Source of the DNA: Mycobacterium florentinum | Lineage (GTDB): Bacteria; Actinomycetota; Actinomycetes; Mycobacteriales; Mycobacteriaceae | NCBI RefSeq assembly: GCF_010730355.1 | Contig: NZ_AP022576.1 | Location: forward strand, 5,952,001 to 6,016,000 | Reading direction: 5' to 3' | Length of the DNA stretch: 64,000 bases | Part shown: piece after piece, positions 17,805 to 25,932 of the stretch | Position numbering within the stretch: position 1 is the stretch's first letter | Layout of the letters: each line of letters opens with the position of its first letter | The notes under the pieces: model-generated | Database searches by the model: none | The model's input: the letters and a program-made list of their open reading frames with translations, nothing else | What the model was told of the DNA's origin: nothing | Position numbers and translations under genes: made by a program

Positions 17805-18971
17805 TCAGATCGTGGCCGCCGACCCGAACACGGTCGAGCTGACCAGTGGCGCCATCGGGCCGCCGATGAGTAGTGAAACATCAGCATCGGCAACAGGGTT
17901 GGGTGAACCCCCGCGGATCTGCCGCACCGCCTCGGCCACCAGCCCGATCCCGTGCACGAAACCCTCGGCGATGTTTCCGCCGGCGGTGTTGATCGGCAGG
18001 CGGCCGCGCTGGACAGTCAGGTTGTCGACCGTGAGGAACTCGCCGGCCGCCGGCCCCGGCGGGCACAGCCCGTGGTCGATCATCGACGCTACCGCGGGAC
18101 CGGTGAAGTTCTCATACACCTGTGCCACGTCGACATCGGCCGCGCTGATTTGCGCCCCTTCCCACAGTCGGTTCACCAGTGCGGGATGGAATCCTGCACT
18201 GGTGTAGGGGTTTTCGTTCTCAACCGATTCCGTCCAGCCGGCGGTGGCGCCCTGCACGCCGGACAGTATGTAGGCCGGCGTCCCCCGGTAGTCACCGACG
18301 CGTTCGGCATTGACCACTAAAACAGCTGTGGCACCGTCATTTTCACGAGAGCAGTCGAAAAGTCGGAGCGGCTCGGAAATGAGCCGGGAGCCCTGGTAGC
18401 GGTTGTGATCGAGCGGCTGACCGTAGGCGACCGCCTTCGGATTGTTTTGCGCATGGTGATAACCGGCGAGTGCGACCGCCTCCAGGGTCGACGGCGGCAC
18501 CCCATCGACCTCGAGCATCCGCTGGGTGCGCATCGCGCATACCTGGGCGGGGGCGATCATGCCATGGGCGGCATAGAGGTGCCCCATGTGTCCCTTGTTG
18601 TAGGCGCCGCGCCCGTCGGTGGCCTCCGATAGGCCGCGGTAGACCGCCACGCAGTTGGCCTGCCCGCTGTGTACCGCAGCGGCGGCGCAGTTGACCGCGG
18701 CCGCCACCGCACCGCCACCACCGCCCCACACCTGCGTCGACCAGCGCACCTCATGGACGCCGAGCGCTGCGCCGATGGCCAGCCCCTCACTGGAATCCCC
18801 TGCGTAGGAGACGAACCCGTCGACGGTGCGCGGGTCGGCGCCCGCGTCGTCGCACGCCCGCAGTATCGCCTGCAGCACCAGCTGCGCTGACGACAGTGGG
18901 CTGGTGCCGCGTTTGTAGTAATCGGTGGCTCCGACTCCCACCACCGCGGTCGAGGCGCGAAACGCGCTCAT
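17805..18971 (-). CDS. Thiolase-like protein (Ltp-type), partner of NTF2-DUF35 protein
   Basis: 388 residues from ATG 18971 in an ATGA overlap with the upstream DUF35 fusion gene. The features VVGVGATDYYKRGTSPLS, ADVDVAQVYENFTGPAV and LPINTAGGNIAEGFVHGIG are typical of lipid-transfer/SCP-x thiolase-like proteins. The YENFT tyrosine corresponds to the Ltp2 active-site segment. As in region 1, the gene is tightly paired with a DUF35 protein, which suggests a thiolase-like aldolase complex that cleaves a C-C bond in side-chain breakdown. The two pairs are diverged, so they probably act on different intermediates. Confidence 0.84.
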   Translation of the reverse strand: MSAFRASTAVVGVGATDYYKRGTSPLSSAQLVLQAILRACDDAGADPRTVDGFVSYAGDSSEGLAIGAALGVHEVRWSTQVWGGGGGAVAAAVNCAAAAVHSGQANCVAVYRGLSEATDGRGAYNKGHMGHLYAAHGMIAPAQVCAMRTQRMLEVDGVPPSTLEAVALAGYHHAQNNPKAVAYGQPLDHNRYQGSRLISEPLRLFDCSRENDGATAVLVVNAERVGDYRGTPAYILSGVQGATAGWTESVENENPYTSAGFHPALVNRLWEGAQISAADVDVAQVYENFTGPAVASMIDHGLCPPGPAAGEFLTVDNLTVQRGRLPINTAGGNIAEGFVHGIGLVAEAVRQIRGGSPNPVADADVSLLIGGPMAPLVSSTVFGSAATI

Positions 18972-19726
18972 CGTGCCTCCACGTCCGAATCGGGGTCCAG
19001 GTGCCAGCGCACCAGGGGCCAGTACCGGTCGTCGGACGGTTGGTCGATGACGCCACGCACCGTCGCGCCGATGCGAGGCGTGCGCCCGTCGGCGTGGGCG
19101 AGCACGCCCAGGACCCGGCGGCCGCCGGCCGCGGGAAGTTCCACGAGCACCACGACATAGGGCAGATGGCCGGTGGCATCCTCGGTGAACGGCTGCCAGG
19201 TTCGCGTCCACGAGTAGATGGTCCCGACCGGCTCGACCGCCTCGAAGGCGGTATCGAAGCTGTGACATGCCGGGCAGATGGGGCGCGGCGACCAGATCCA
19301 CGTCGAACACTGGGAACACCGCTGCAGCAACAGTTTTCCGGCACGCAGCCCCTCCCAGTGGGCCGTGTCGAGGCCGTCGTCGGACGGGCCGGTCACACCG
19401 ACCCACGGCGGCGTATCGGGGATGTTGCGCACGCTGGCCACCCGCCAGCTGCCGTCGGTGAAATGCACCCAGCGGCTGCGCAGTTCGAACCATTGGTCGT
19501 CGAGCTTGGTGTAGCGGATGATGACGTCGTAGCTTCCAGACCCGGCTTCGCTGATCGAGCGCACCTGCGCTCCCTTGAGCCGGGTGGGCACATCGGCCGA
19601 GCTGATCAGTTGCCCGATGCGGTCGGGCAGAAAATCCGCCAATACTGTCTTATTGTCGCCCGCGGCAACGGCTTTGCCATGGGCCTCGGCGGCGCTTTCC
19701 AGGTCGGCCGGGATCGTGGCGCTCAT
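18968..19726 (-). CDS. NTF2-like/DUF35 fusion protein
   Basis: 252 residues. Residues 1 to about 110 (AEAHGKAVAAGDNKTVLADF near the start and WRVASVRNIPDTPPW near the end) look like an NTF2/SnoaL-type fold. Residues from about 120 form a DUF35 module with an intact zinc ribbon (QRCSQCSTW...PICPACHS, two CxxC pairs) and an OB fold (GTIYSWTRTWQPF). In known steroid-degradation partners the DUF35 module is fused to a MaoC domain; here the partner domain looks NTF2-like. Its start overlaps the GNAT-like gene stop by four bases, and its stop overlaps the thiolase-like gene start. It probably completes the aldolase and may add a second activity. Confidence 0.78.
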   Translation of the reverse strand: MSATIPADLESAAEAHGKAVAAGDNKTVLADFLPDRIGQLISSADVPTRLKGAQVRSISEAGSGSYDVIIRYTKLDDQWFELRSRWVHFTDGSWRVASVRNIPDTPPWVGVTGPSDDGLDTAHWEGLRAGKLLLQRCSQCSTWIWSPRPICPACHSFDTAFEAVEPVGTIYSWTRTWQPFTEDATGHLPYVVVLVELPAAGGRRVLGVLAHADGRTPRIGATVRGVIDQPSDDRYWPLVRWHLDPDSDVEAR

Positions 19727-20619
19727 GGCCGGCCACCGATTTGATAGCGAACGTCGGTGCGGTCGTGTTGAAACCCGGCCAGGCGGCAGGCATTGACGAT
19801 CGTGGTGTCATCGGAGTCGACGTAGATGATCACGCCGGCCAGGTCGGCCTCGTGGACTATGGCCGCCGCGCCGTCGAGCAACCGGCGGCGTTGGGCAGCA
19901 TCGGCGGCCGGCGGAGCGAACGCCGACGCTATGGTGGCGCAACGCCCGAATTCCTCGGACACCACGGCGCGCATGTCCAGCGCTGCCACCCCGACGATGC
20001 GCCCCGACTCGCGCAGCGCGTAGGCGTGGTCGCCGCCCGGGTTCGACGACGCCCAGCTCAGGTCGGCGAGCGCCCGGTCGTCGATGGGTTCGAGAACCGG
20101 TGCAGCGGTGGCATCCTCGATCGCATCGGCCGAGCGGATGAGCTTCCACACCCGCCGGGTGCGGGGAATCAAGAATCGGTCCGAAAGCCGGCCGGCCGCG
20201 GGATGATTGCCCTGTGCCCACGCGGTTACCGTGTGAGCACCGGTATCCAGCCAGCCGCCGGGACGTGTCGTGTCCAATCCGACCCTTTCCACCAGTAGTG
20301 TCATGATTCCGATCGAACGCAGGCTCGGCTCGACCACCGCGCTGGCATGCGCCGATCCGTCCGGAAAGCACTTCAGGCGAAGCAGCCCGGCGATTCGTTC
20401 GGGTTGGTCGGGCTCACCCATCGCGGTCGCATGCGGCAGCATCCAGATCAGGAGATGGCGCTGCGACGAATCGGATTGCGACATCGCACGATCGACGTCG
20501 GCAAAATCGATCCGGTTGTATTCGGGTTCGGCGTCGTAGTCGGCGGCACGCCCGAGGAGGTCCGATAGTTCGGCCGACTCCTCTGGGCTGAGACTATTTC
20601 GCCACTCGTACTTGATCAT
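19723..20619 (-). CDS. GNAT-fold-like protein of unknown function
   Basis: 298 residues from ATG 20619; a longer frame upstream runs into the Rieske gene and is not credible. The C-terminal third (RRRLLDGAAAIVHEADLAG, then IIYVDSDDTTIVNACRLAGF) resembles the acetyl-CoA-binding half of GNAT acetyltransferases. The first half has MTLLVERVGLD and similar segments that could be a degenerate first GNAT repeat, as in mycothiol synthase-like proteins. It is embedded in the operon seven bases after the Rieske gene and overlaps the DUF35 fusion gene. A role specific to this pathway is likely, but I cannot name it. Confidence 0.65.
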   Translation of the reverse strand: MIKYEWRNSLSPEESAELSDLLGRAADYDAEPEYNRIDFADVDRAMSQSDSSQRHLLIWMLPHATAMGEPDQPERIAGLLRLKCFPDGSAHASAVVEPSLRSIGIMTLLVERVGLDTTRPGGWLDTGAHTVTAWAQGNHPAAGRLSDRFLIPRTRRVWKLIRSADAIEDATAAPVLEPIDDRALADLSWASSNPGGDHAYALRESGRIVGVAALDMRAVVSEEFGRCATIASAFAPPAADAAQRRRLLDGAAAIVHEADLAGVIIYVDSDDTTIVNACRLAGFQHDRTDVRYQIGGRP

Positions 20620-20626
20620 CGCGAGG

Positions 20627-21805
20627 TCACTGTGGAGTGTCGCCTTGGGCCAGCAGCTTTTTGGTCTCGCGACGGAATACCTGGTTGGCGGTCTCGTTGC
20701 GGCCCAACAGCATATCGCCGGCATCCGCGCTGGCCATGCCGCGCTGCGAATTGCGCAGCAACGGGAAATCCTCGTTGTGCAACACGGCCAACAGAATCTC
20801 CCAGTTCTTGTCCCACAGCCGGTTCCAATGTGCCTCGTCCATGCCCGAGTCTTCCTGCCTCGGAACCATCAGCCGTTGCTCCATGCGGGACTTGGCCGGA
20901 TCACTCCGGTGGGGCCGGAAGGTCAGCAGCTGGAAGTGATCTGGTTGGCGCAACAGTGTGCTGTTGGGCAGCAGGAAGTGCGTCTCGGTGACATAGCGGT
21001 CCAGTTCGCGGTCGCCCGGGTCTTCTTCCAGCCAGCGGTCGATCGACTTACGCGGCGCGATGAATCGGCAGTGCCGGCCGAAATCCTCGAATGCCATCAC
21101 GTTGGTGTGGATGATCTTGCCCGCCGTGTTGGGGTGCGCGTACTGAATGTGGTAGCCGTCGAGGAACGCGTCCTGCATGATCTTCCAGTTGGTCGGTTCG
21201 TCAAACCCCGCCGACCGGACGCACTGCAGCTTGTCCAGGTGGTACCCGGCCAAGATCGCATCCATTTCGGGGCCCAGCCAGGCCTCGACATCGATCTCGG
21301 CGTGCGCGTTGTCGACCACCCAGATGAAGCCGTGCCGCTCCTCGCACGGAATTTCCACCAAACCCTGCTTCTTGCGGTCGATCTCACCGAACGTGGCGTC
21401 TCGCGTGACCATCCGCAGCGAGCCATCGGGGTCGTAGGACCATCGATGGTAGGGGCAGGAGAAAAATCGGCAGCGGCCCTTCTCACTGTCCTCCAGCAGG
21501 GCACCCCGATGCCGGCACAAATTCACAAACGTCTTGACGCTGCCATCTTTCTGCCGCACCACGATGACGTTGTTGCGCGGCATTTGGACGGTCATGAAGT
21601 CGAACGGGCGCGCGATCTCGGACCCGTGGGCAATGATCGACGGGACACGGCCGAAGATGAGATCGCGCTCCTGTTGCGCGAGTACCGGATCCGTGAACTC
21701 ACCCGCTGCAAAGCCAACGACTTCGTCGAACTTGTCGGTCGTTTCGTTCCGCAACAGTTCGAGTGCCCGACGGATCCGGTCCTGGCGGGGAAGCGATGTG
21801 GTCAT
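20627..21805 (-). CDS. Rieske non-heme iron oxygenase, alpha subunit
   Basis: 392 residues from ATG 21805. The Rieske cluster ligands are C97-x-H99-x17-C117-x2-H120. The mononuclear iron site is in DAFLDGYHIQYAH and the C-terminal acid in NEDFPLLRNSQ. It is a close paralogue of the enzyme at 9533-10696 along the whole length, including FGRVPSI and VTVQMPRN-type segments. It starts five bases after the P450 gene, so oxygenase and P450 are made together. No reductase or ferredoxin gene is adjacent. A ring or allylic hydroxylation of the P450 product is plausible. Confidence 0.93.
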   Translation of the reverse strand: MTTSLPRQDRIRRALELLRNETTDKFDEVVGFAAGEFTDPVLAQQERDLIFGRVPSIIAHGSEIARPFDFMTVQMPRNNVIVVRQKDGSVKTFVNLCRHRGALLEDSEKGRCRFFSCPYHRWSYDPDGSLRMVTRDATFGEIDRKKQGLVEIPCEERHGFIWVVDNAHAEIDVEAWLGPEMDAILAGYHLDKLQCVRSAGFDEPTNWKIMQDAFLDGYHIQYAHPNTAGKIIHTNVMAFEDFGRHCRFIAPRKSIDRWLEEDPGDRELDRYVTETHFLLPNSTLLRQPDHFQLLTFRPHRSDPAKSRMEQRLMVPRQEDSGMDEAHWNRLWDKNWEILLAVLHNEDFPLLRNSQRGMASADAGDMLLGRNETANQVFRRETKKLLAQGDTPQ

Positions 21806-21810
21806 GATAC

Positions 21811-23058
21811 TCAGTTCTCTGGTGTGAAGTTCTCTGGTGTGAACGTGATGGGCATGCGAAGGCAGCCACGCACCTGAGTCGAGTGGTAGACCGGTGGGTC
21901 CGATTCCACCAGTTGGTAATCCGGGATGCGACGGTGCAGTTCCTCCAGGGCGATGGTCAACTCGATGCGGCCGAGGTGTGAACCAAGGCAGCGGTGCACC
22001 CCCGCACCGAACGATAAGTGCCGATTGGGGGAGCGGGTGATGTCGAATTCACCCGGAGAGCTGAAGGTACCCGGGTCGCGGTTCGCCGAACACAGCATCA
22101 GCAGCAACTGGTCACCCTCGGCGATGTTGACCCCACCGAGTTCGACGTCGCGGATCGCGCGGCGGCCGGCGGCGACGGCCGCTTCGATGCGCAGAATCTC
22201 CTCGACCGCTTTGGGAATTGTGGTCGGGTCGGCGATGATCAGGTCGCGTTGCGCGGGGTTGTCGACCAGATGCGCGATTGCCCAGGCCAGCGATCCCTGC
22301 ACGGTGTGTAGGCCACCCATCAACAGCAGGTAGAACATCAAGATCAGTTCTTGATCTTGGAGTTTGCGGGTGCCGTCGGGTAATTCGACCTCGGTATTGA
22401 TCAGGACGGACGTCGCGTCGCCACGTGGGTTGTTCCGCCGATCCTCGATCACCTTCTGGAAGTAGCCGGCCACGCTCAGACCCGCTTCGATGCGGGCCTG
22501 GTCGGACTCCTCCTGGGTACCGCCCGGCTTGCCGAACAACACGACATCGGTGGCCTCGGTGAACAGCCCCGCGTCTTCCAGCGGCCAGTCCATCAACGCC
22601 AGAAAGATTCTGGCCGGCAGCTCGTGGGCGAACTCGGAGACGAATTCGGCGCTGCCACGCGGCGCGAAGCCGTCGATCAACTCGTTGACCACCGCACGGA
22701 TGTCGTCCGAAAGCTTCTTCATGCGTTGGGGACTGAACAGCGGCTGCAGCACGTGGCGGTACGCGGTGTGCTCCGGCGGGTCGAGTTCGAGTGGGATGAA
22801 CTTGCCGAAATCCATCGGGGTAACGAGGTTGTTCGGGTAGCTGGAAAACGATTCATGGTCAGTCAGGACCTGATGGACTTCCTTGTACCCGGTCACCACC
22901 CAGTGCCCGCCGTAAGCCGGCGAGTACACAACGGGACCCTTGGCGGCCAGATCGGCGACCCGCTGCTGGAACACGTCCACCGGGACGGCCAGGCTGGGTT
23001 CGTAAACGTCGAAGTCGGTCATGAGGTTCGGCGGCACGCGATCCATTGCTGTCGTCAT
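21811..23058 (-). CDS. Cytochrome P450, paralogue of 7942-9183
   Basis: 415 residues from ATG 23058, with GGAG nine bases upstream; a GTG/ATG start five codons earlier is less well placed. The heme loop FGAGVHRCLGSHLGR puts the Cys at about residue 357, the same number as in its paralogue. The I helix reads GGLHTVQ, again with His in place of the usual Asp/Glu. The last ten residues are a short repeat, FTPEN twice, caused by a 15-bp tandem repeat in the DNA. It is the second gene of the operon, between an SDR and the Rieske oxygenase. Confidence 0.93.
   Translation of the reverse strand: MTTAMDRVPPNLMTDFDVYEPSLAVPVDVFQQRVADLAAKGPVVYSPAYGGHWVVTGYKEVHQVLTDHESFSSYPNNLVTPMDFGKFIPLELDPPEHTAYRHVLQPLFSPQRMKKLSDDIRAVVNELIDGFAPRGSAEFVSEFAHELPARIFLALMDWPLEDAGLFTEATDVVLFGKPGGTQEESDQARIEAGLSVAGYFQKVIEDRRNNPRGDATSVLINTEVELPDGTRKLQDQELILMFYLLLMGGLHTVQGSLAWAIAHLVDNPAQRDLIIADPTTIPKAVEEILRIEAAVAAGRRAIRDVELGGVNIAEGDQLLLMLCSANRDPGTFSSPGEFDITRSPNRHLSFGAGVHRCLGSHLGRIELTIALEELHRRIPDYQLVESDPPVYHSTQVRGCLRMPITFTPENFTPEN
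21813..21842. repeat. 15-bp perfect tandem duplication at the 3' end of the P450 gene
   Basis: AGTTCTCTGGTGTGA occurs twice back to back (21813-21827 and 21828-21842). On the minus strand it encodes the terminal FTPEN repeated and then the stop. It looks like a recent slippage duplication that keeps the frame. Confidence 0.9.
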
Positions 23059-23091
23059 TCGTCTACGCTCCAATCCTTCTTTGGTGCCAGC

Positions 23092-23967
23092 TCAATTCGC
23101 GTTGGGAACGGGTTCGGGGTTGAGGTCTTCGGGGAACCACATTCCGACGCGGGCCAGGGTGCCACCGTCGGTGGCGCCAAGGGTGGCCCCGGAGATGTAG
23201 GCCGAGTCGTCGGAAACCAGGAACAGTGCGACCTTGGCGTTGTCGAGCAGTGACGGGGGCCGGGGCACCTTGAGCGGTATGGGTGAAACGGTGGGATTCC
23301 ACGGGCCCGCGACCTCTTCGTAGGATTGGCCGACCACCGGCGCACCCGGGGGCATCAGGAAGTTGGGCGACATGCCGTGGGTGGGCGCGATGGCGTTGAC
23401 GCGGATGCCGTAGCGGCCCAGATCCAAGCTCAACGCGCGTACCAGGCCGTTGACGCCCGCCTTGGTCGCGCAGTACAGGGCGATCTTTGGATAGGCGACC
23501 AACGACGCCGCCGAGGACGTTGCCAAGATGGTGCCGCCGCCATTGGCTTTCAGATGGGGAACCGCGGCCTGTGCCGTGTAGACGACGCCACTGAGATTGA
23601 CGCCCAACACGTGCTGCCAATCGGCCTCGGTCATGTCCTCGAACTCGATGGGTTCTTCGGTACCGAGAGCCGCGGCGCCCCCGCGCGACACAATTCCCGC
23701 ATTCGCCCAGGCGATGTCGAGCTTGCCGTAGTGATCGACGGCGGTGGCGACCGCGTTGGCGATCTGGTCCTTCCGCGCGACATCGGCGGTGATCGCGATG
23801 GCGTCTCCGCCCTGTTGCTCGACCAGCTTTGACGCCTGCTCGGCCCGATCGGCGTCGATGTCGACGATCGCGACTCTGGCACCCTCGGCCGCGAACAGCT
23901 GTGCCGCTTGTCGGCCCAGGCCAGAGCCTGCTCCGGTGATCAAGGCGACCTTGCCTGCGAGTTTCAT
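23092..23967 (-). CDS. Short-chain dehydrogenase/reductase
   Basis: 291 residues from ATG 23967. The motifs TGAGSGLGRQAAQ, VDIDADR (NAD-preferring acid), ANAGIVSRG, TSSAASLV and YCATK are visible. It carries an insert around residues 200-240 (GMSPNFLMPPGAPVVGQSY) longer than in the other SDRs here. It is the first gene of the eight-gene minus-strand operon and starts below the 393-base control region. It probably oxidises a hydroxyl created by the P450 or Rieske enzyme encoded next to it. Confidence 0.92.
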   Translation of the reverse strand: MKLAGKVALITGAGSGLGRQAAQLFAAEGARVAIVDIDADRAEQASKLVEQQGGDAIAITADVARKDQIANAVATAVDHYGKLDIAWANAGIVSRGGAAALGTEEPIEFEDMTEADWQHVLGVNLSGVVYTAQAAVPHLKANGGGTILATSSAASLVAYPKIALYCATKAGVNGLVRALSLDLGRYGIRVNAIAPTHGMSPNFLMPPGAPVVGQSYEEVAGPWNPTVSPIPLKVPRPPSLLDNAKVALFLVSDDSAYISGATLGATDGGTLARVGMWFPEDLNPEPVPNAN

Positions 23968-24360
23968 CGTCCTCCTTCGGTTGGCGCTGTGTCCCCGGTC
24001 CGAAAAGCCTTATGTCGAAGCCTTGATGCGGTTGACGAGCGAGATGTTGCACCCACGCTGCACGTGATGTGAGATCGGCTACAGCCTCACCGGCGTTAAA
24101 CTTACGACACTAGGTATGAGACGTCAATCAAGAAATGTCAGCTGATGTGCGGCCGCCCAGTCGGCCCGCCTTGCCGGAGCCGGTGCGTTAACTGGAAAAC
24201 ATGTCTGTACAGAGGCTGAAGCGCCGAAAAGGACGCTCGTCGCACCCGGCCGCGCCCAAAAGGCGCGACCGCGACGCGCAACGCCCGGCCCTGCTACCCA
24301 TTGGCGACCACGGGCCGTAATCTACGACAGCAAGGTTATTGGTTGCGGCGCGGAGGTGTG
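23968..24360. other. Divergent control region between the SDR/P450 operon and acyl-CoA dehydrogenase
   Basis: This 393-base stretch has no credible gene. It contains a motif-B-like element at 24099-24115 followed by TGAGACGTCAA (24117-24127), which also occurs in the promoter region at 61100-61110. GGAGG lies just before the start at 24361. The rest shows no clear structure. Confidence 0.55.
24099..24115. promoter_or_regulatory. Motif-B-like element AACTTACGACACTAGGT
   Basis: It lies 132-148 bases upstream of the SDR/P450/Rieske operon start. It matches the element at 9308-9324, upstream of the paralogous P450, at most fixed positions. It also carries ACTTACGA, which is a half-site of the 14787-14807 palindrome. 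Which regulator would bind is unknown. Confidence 0.4.
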
Positions 24361-25515
24361 ATGGACAGCGACCTGTTCGACGCGGACCACGAACGGTTCC
24401 GCGCGTCGGTACGCGGATTCGTGGACACGCATGTGGTTCCGAAGCTGCAGCAATGGGACACCGATCGCCTGATCGACCGCGAGACCTGGCGGATCGCGGG
24501 CAAGCTCGGCCTCCTCGGCCAGTCCGCGCCCAAAGAGTTCGGCGGCGCGGACGAGCAGGACTACCGCTATCGAGTGGTGATTCAGGAGGAGATCGCGCGG
24601 GTCGGCGCATCGGCCCTGCAGTCGGGCTTCTCCACCAATGACGACATCGTCTTGAACTATCTGCTTCGTCACGCCGGTGAAGGGCAGCGTCAACGGTGGC
24701 TGCCCGGATTCGTGACCGGCGAGACCATCGGGGCCATCGCGATGACCGAGCCCGCGGCGGGCAGCGACCTGCGCGCCATCGGGGCCACCGCCAAAAAAGA
24801 CGCGCGCGGCTGGGTCCTGAACGGCTCCAAGACCTTCATCACCAGCGGCATCCTGTGTGATCTGGTGATCGTCTTTGCCAAGACGGATCCGGACGCGGGC
24901 TCGCGGGGCTTCAGCTTGTTCGTGGTCGAGGACGGCACGCCCGGCTTCTCCCGAGGCCGCAAGCTGGACAAGGTGGGGCTGCATGCGCAGGACACCGCCG
25001 AGCTGATGTTCGACGATGTGCTCCTCGGACAAGACAACCTGCTCGGCGACGAGGGGGCGGGATTCGCCTACCTGATGCAGAGCCTGCCGCTGGAACGCCT
25101 CGGGATTGCAATTGCCGCACAGGTTTCCGCTGAGGCAGTGTTCGATTGGACGATGACCTACGTCGGTCGGCAGCGCGCGTCCGGCGAACGAGTAGGCGAT
25201 TTTCAGTCACCGGGATTCGTTCTGGCCGAGATGAAGACGGCAATCGAGGTGTCTCGGGCGTACCTGGATCGCTGCGTGCGCGCCTACAATCGGCGGGCAT
25301 TGAGCGCCGTCGATGCGGCCAAGGCCAAGTATTGGGCGACCGAATTGCAGGGTCGCGTGATCGACGCCGGCCTGAAGCTACACGGCGACTACGGATACAT
25401 CCCCGAATACCGGTTCGCCAAGGCTCTTATCGACGCGCGTATTCAGCGAATCTACGGCGGCACAAACGAAATCATGAGAGAGATCATCCGGCGGGATCTG
25501 ATGGCTTCGGTCTAG
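24361..25515 (+). CDS. Acyl-CoA dehydrogenase
   Basis: 384 residues from ATG 24361, with GGAGG upstream; an earlier in-frame ATG at 24301 lacks a ribosome site. The features IAMTEPAAGSDLRAIGATA, WVLNGSKTFITSG, LPLERLGIAIAAQ and IQRIYGGTNEIMREIIRRDL are all typical, with the catalytic Glu in the TNEIMRE segment. It introduces a double bond into an acyl-CoA using FAD. It stands alone on the plus strand, divergent from the large operon and convergent with a ferredoxin gene. Confidence 0.93.
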   Translation: MDSDLFDADHERFRASVRGFVDTHVVPKLQQWDTDRLIDRETWRIAGKLGLLGQSAPKEFGGADEQDYRYRVVIQEEIARVGASALQSGFSTNDDIVLNYLLRHAGEGQRQRWLPGFVTGETIGAIAMTEPAAGSDLRAIGATAKKDARGWVLNGSKTFITSGILCDLVIVFAKTDPDAGSRGFSLFVVEDGTPGFSRGRKLDKVGLHAQDTAELMFDDVLLGQDNLLGDEGAGFAYLMQSLPLERLGIAIAAQVSAEAVFDWTMTYVGRQRASGERVGDFQSPGFVLAEMKTAIEVSRAYLDRCVRAYNRRALSAVDAAKAKYWATELQGRVIDAGLKLHGDYGYIPEYRFAKALIDARIQRIYGGTNEIMREIIRRDLMASV

Positions 25516-25529
25516 ACGCAAACCGCTTG

Positions 25530-25727
<198 letters not shown>

Positions 25728-25740
25728 CTACGCCTCCAGA

Positions 25741-25770
25741 CAAACAGTTCGGCGCCAAAGGGGCTGTTTG
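25741..25770. promoter_or_regulatory. Inverted repeat CAAACAG-N16-CTGTTTG upstream of the ferredoxin gene
   Basis: Perfect 7-bp arms at 25741-25747 and 25764-25770, starting 17 bases upstream of the ferredoxin ATG. The arms could be an operator or the stem of an mRNA leader hairpin. Confidence 0.4.
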
Positions 25771-25788
25771 GTCGTCTCTTTCACGCAA

Positions 25789-25805
25789 AACTATAGGCTT
25801 TAGTT
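25789..25805. promoter_or_regulatory. Palindrome AACTA-N7-TAGTT, related to motif B
   Basis: AACTATAGGCTTTAGTT has perfect 5-bp arms with the same 5-7-5 spacing as motif B, but with A/T where motif B has C/G. It lies 65 bases upstream of the ferredoxin gene. A variant operator is possible. Confidence 0.35.
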
Positions 25806-25932
25806 GTTTTCGAGTCCAGAATGGAGTGGCTCCGCAATGTCTTGTTGAATGGCTGCAGGCACTGGACCAAGCAAGAACGCCCCACCGAGACCAAGGCGGC
25901 TCGGATCACACCGTTTGCGTTGGGCCAGAACG

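Noticed and set aside
20612..21877. Plus-strand open frame of 421 codons opposite the Rieske oxygenase
   Set aside because: It mirrors the Rieske gene; a similar mirror frame appears opposite the paralogue at 9842-10729, so it reflects codon bias rather than a gene.
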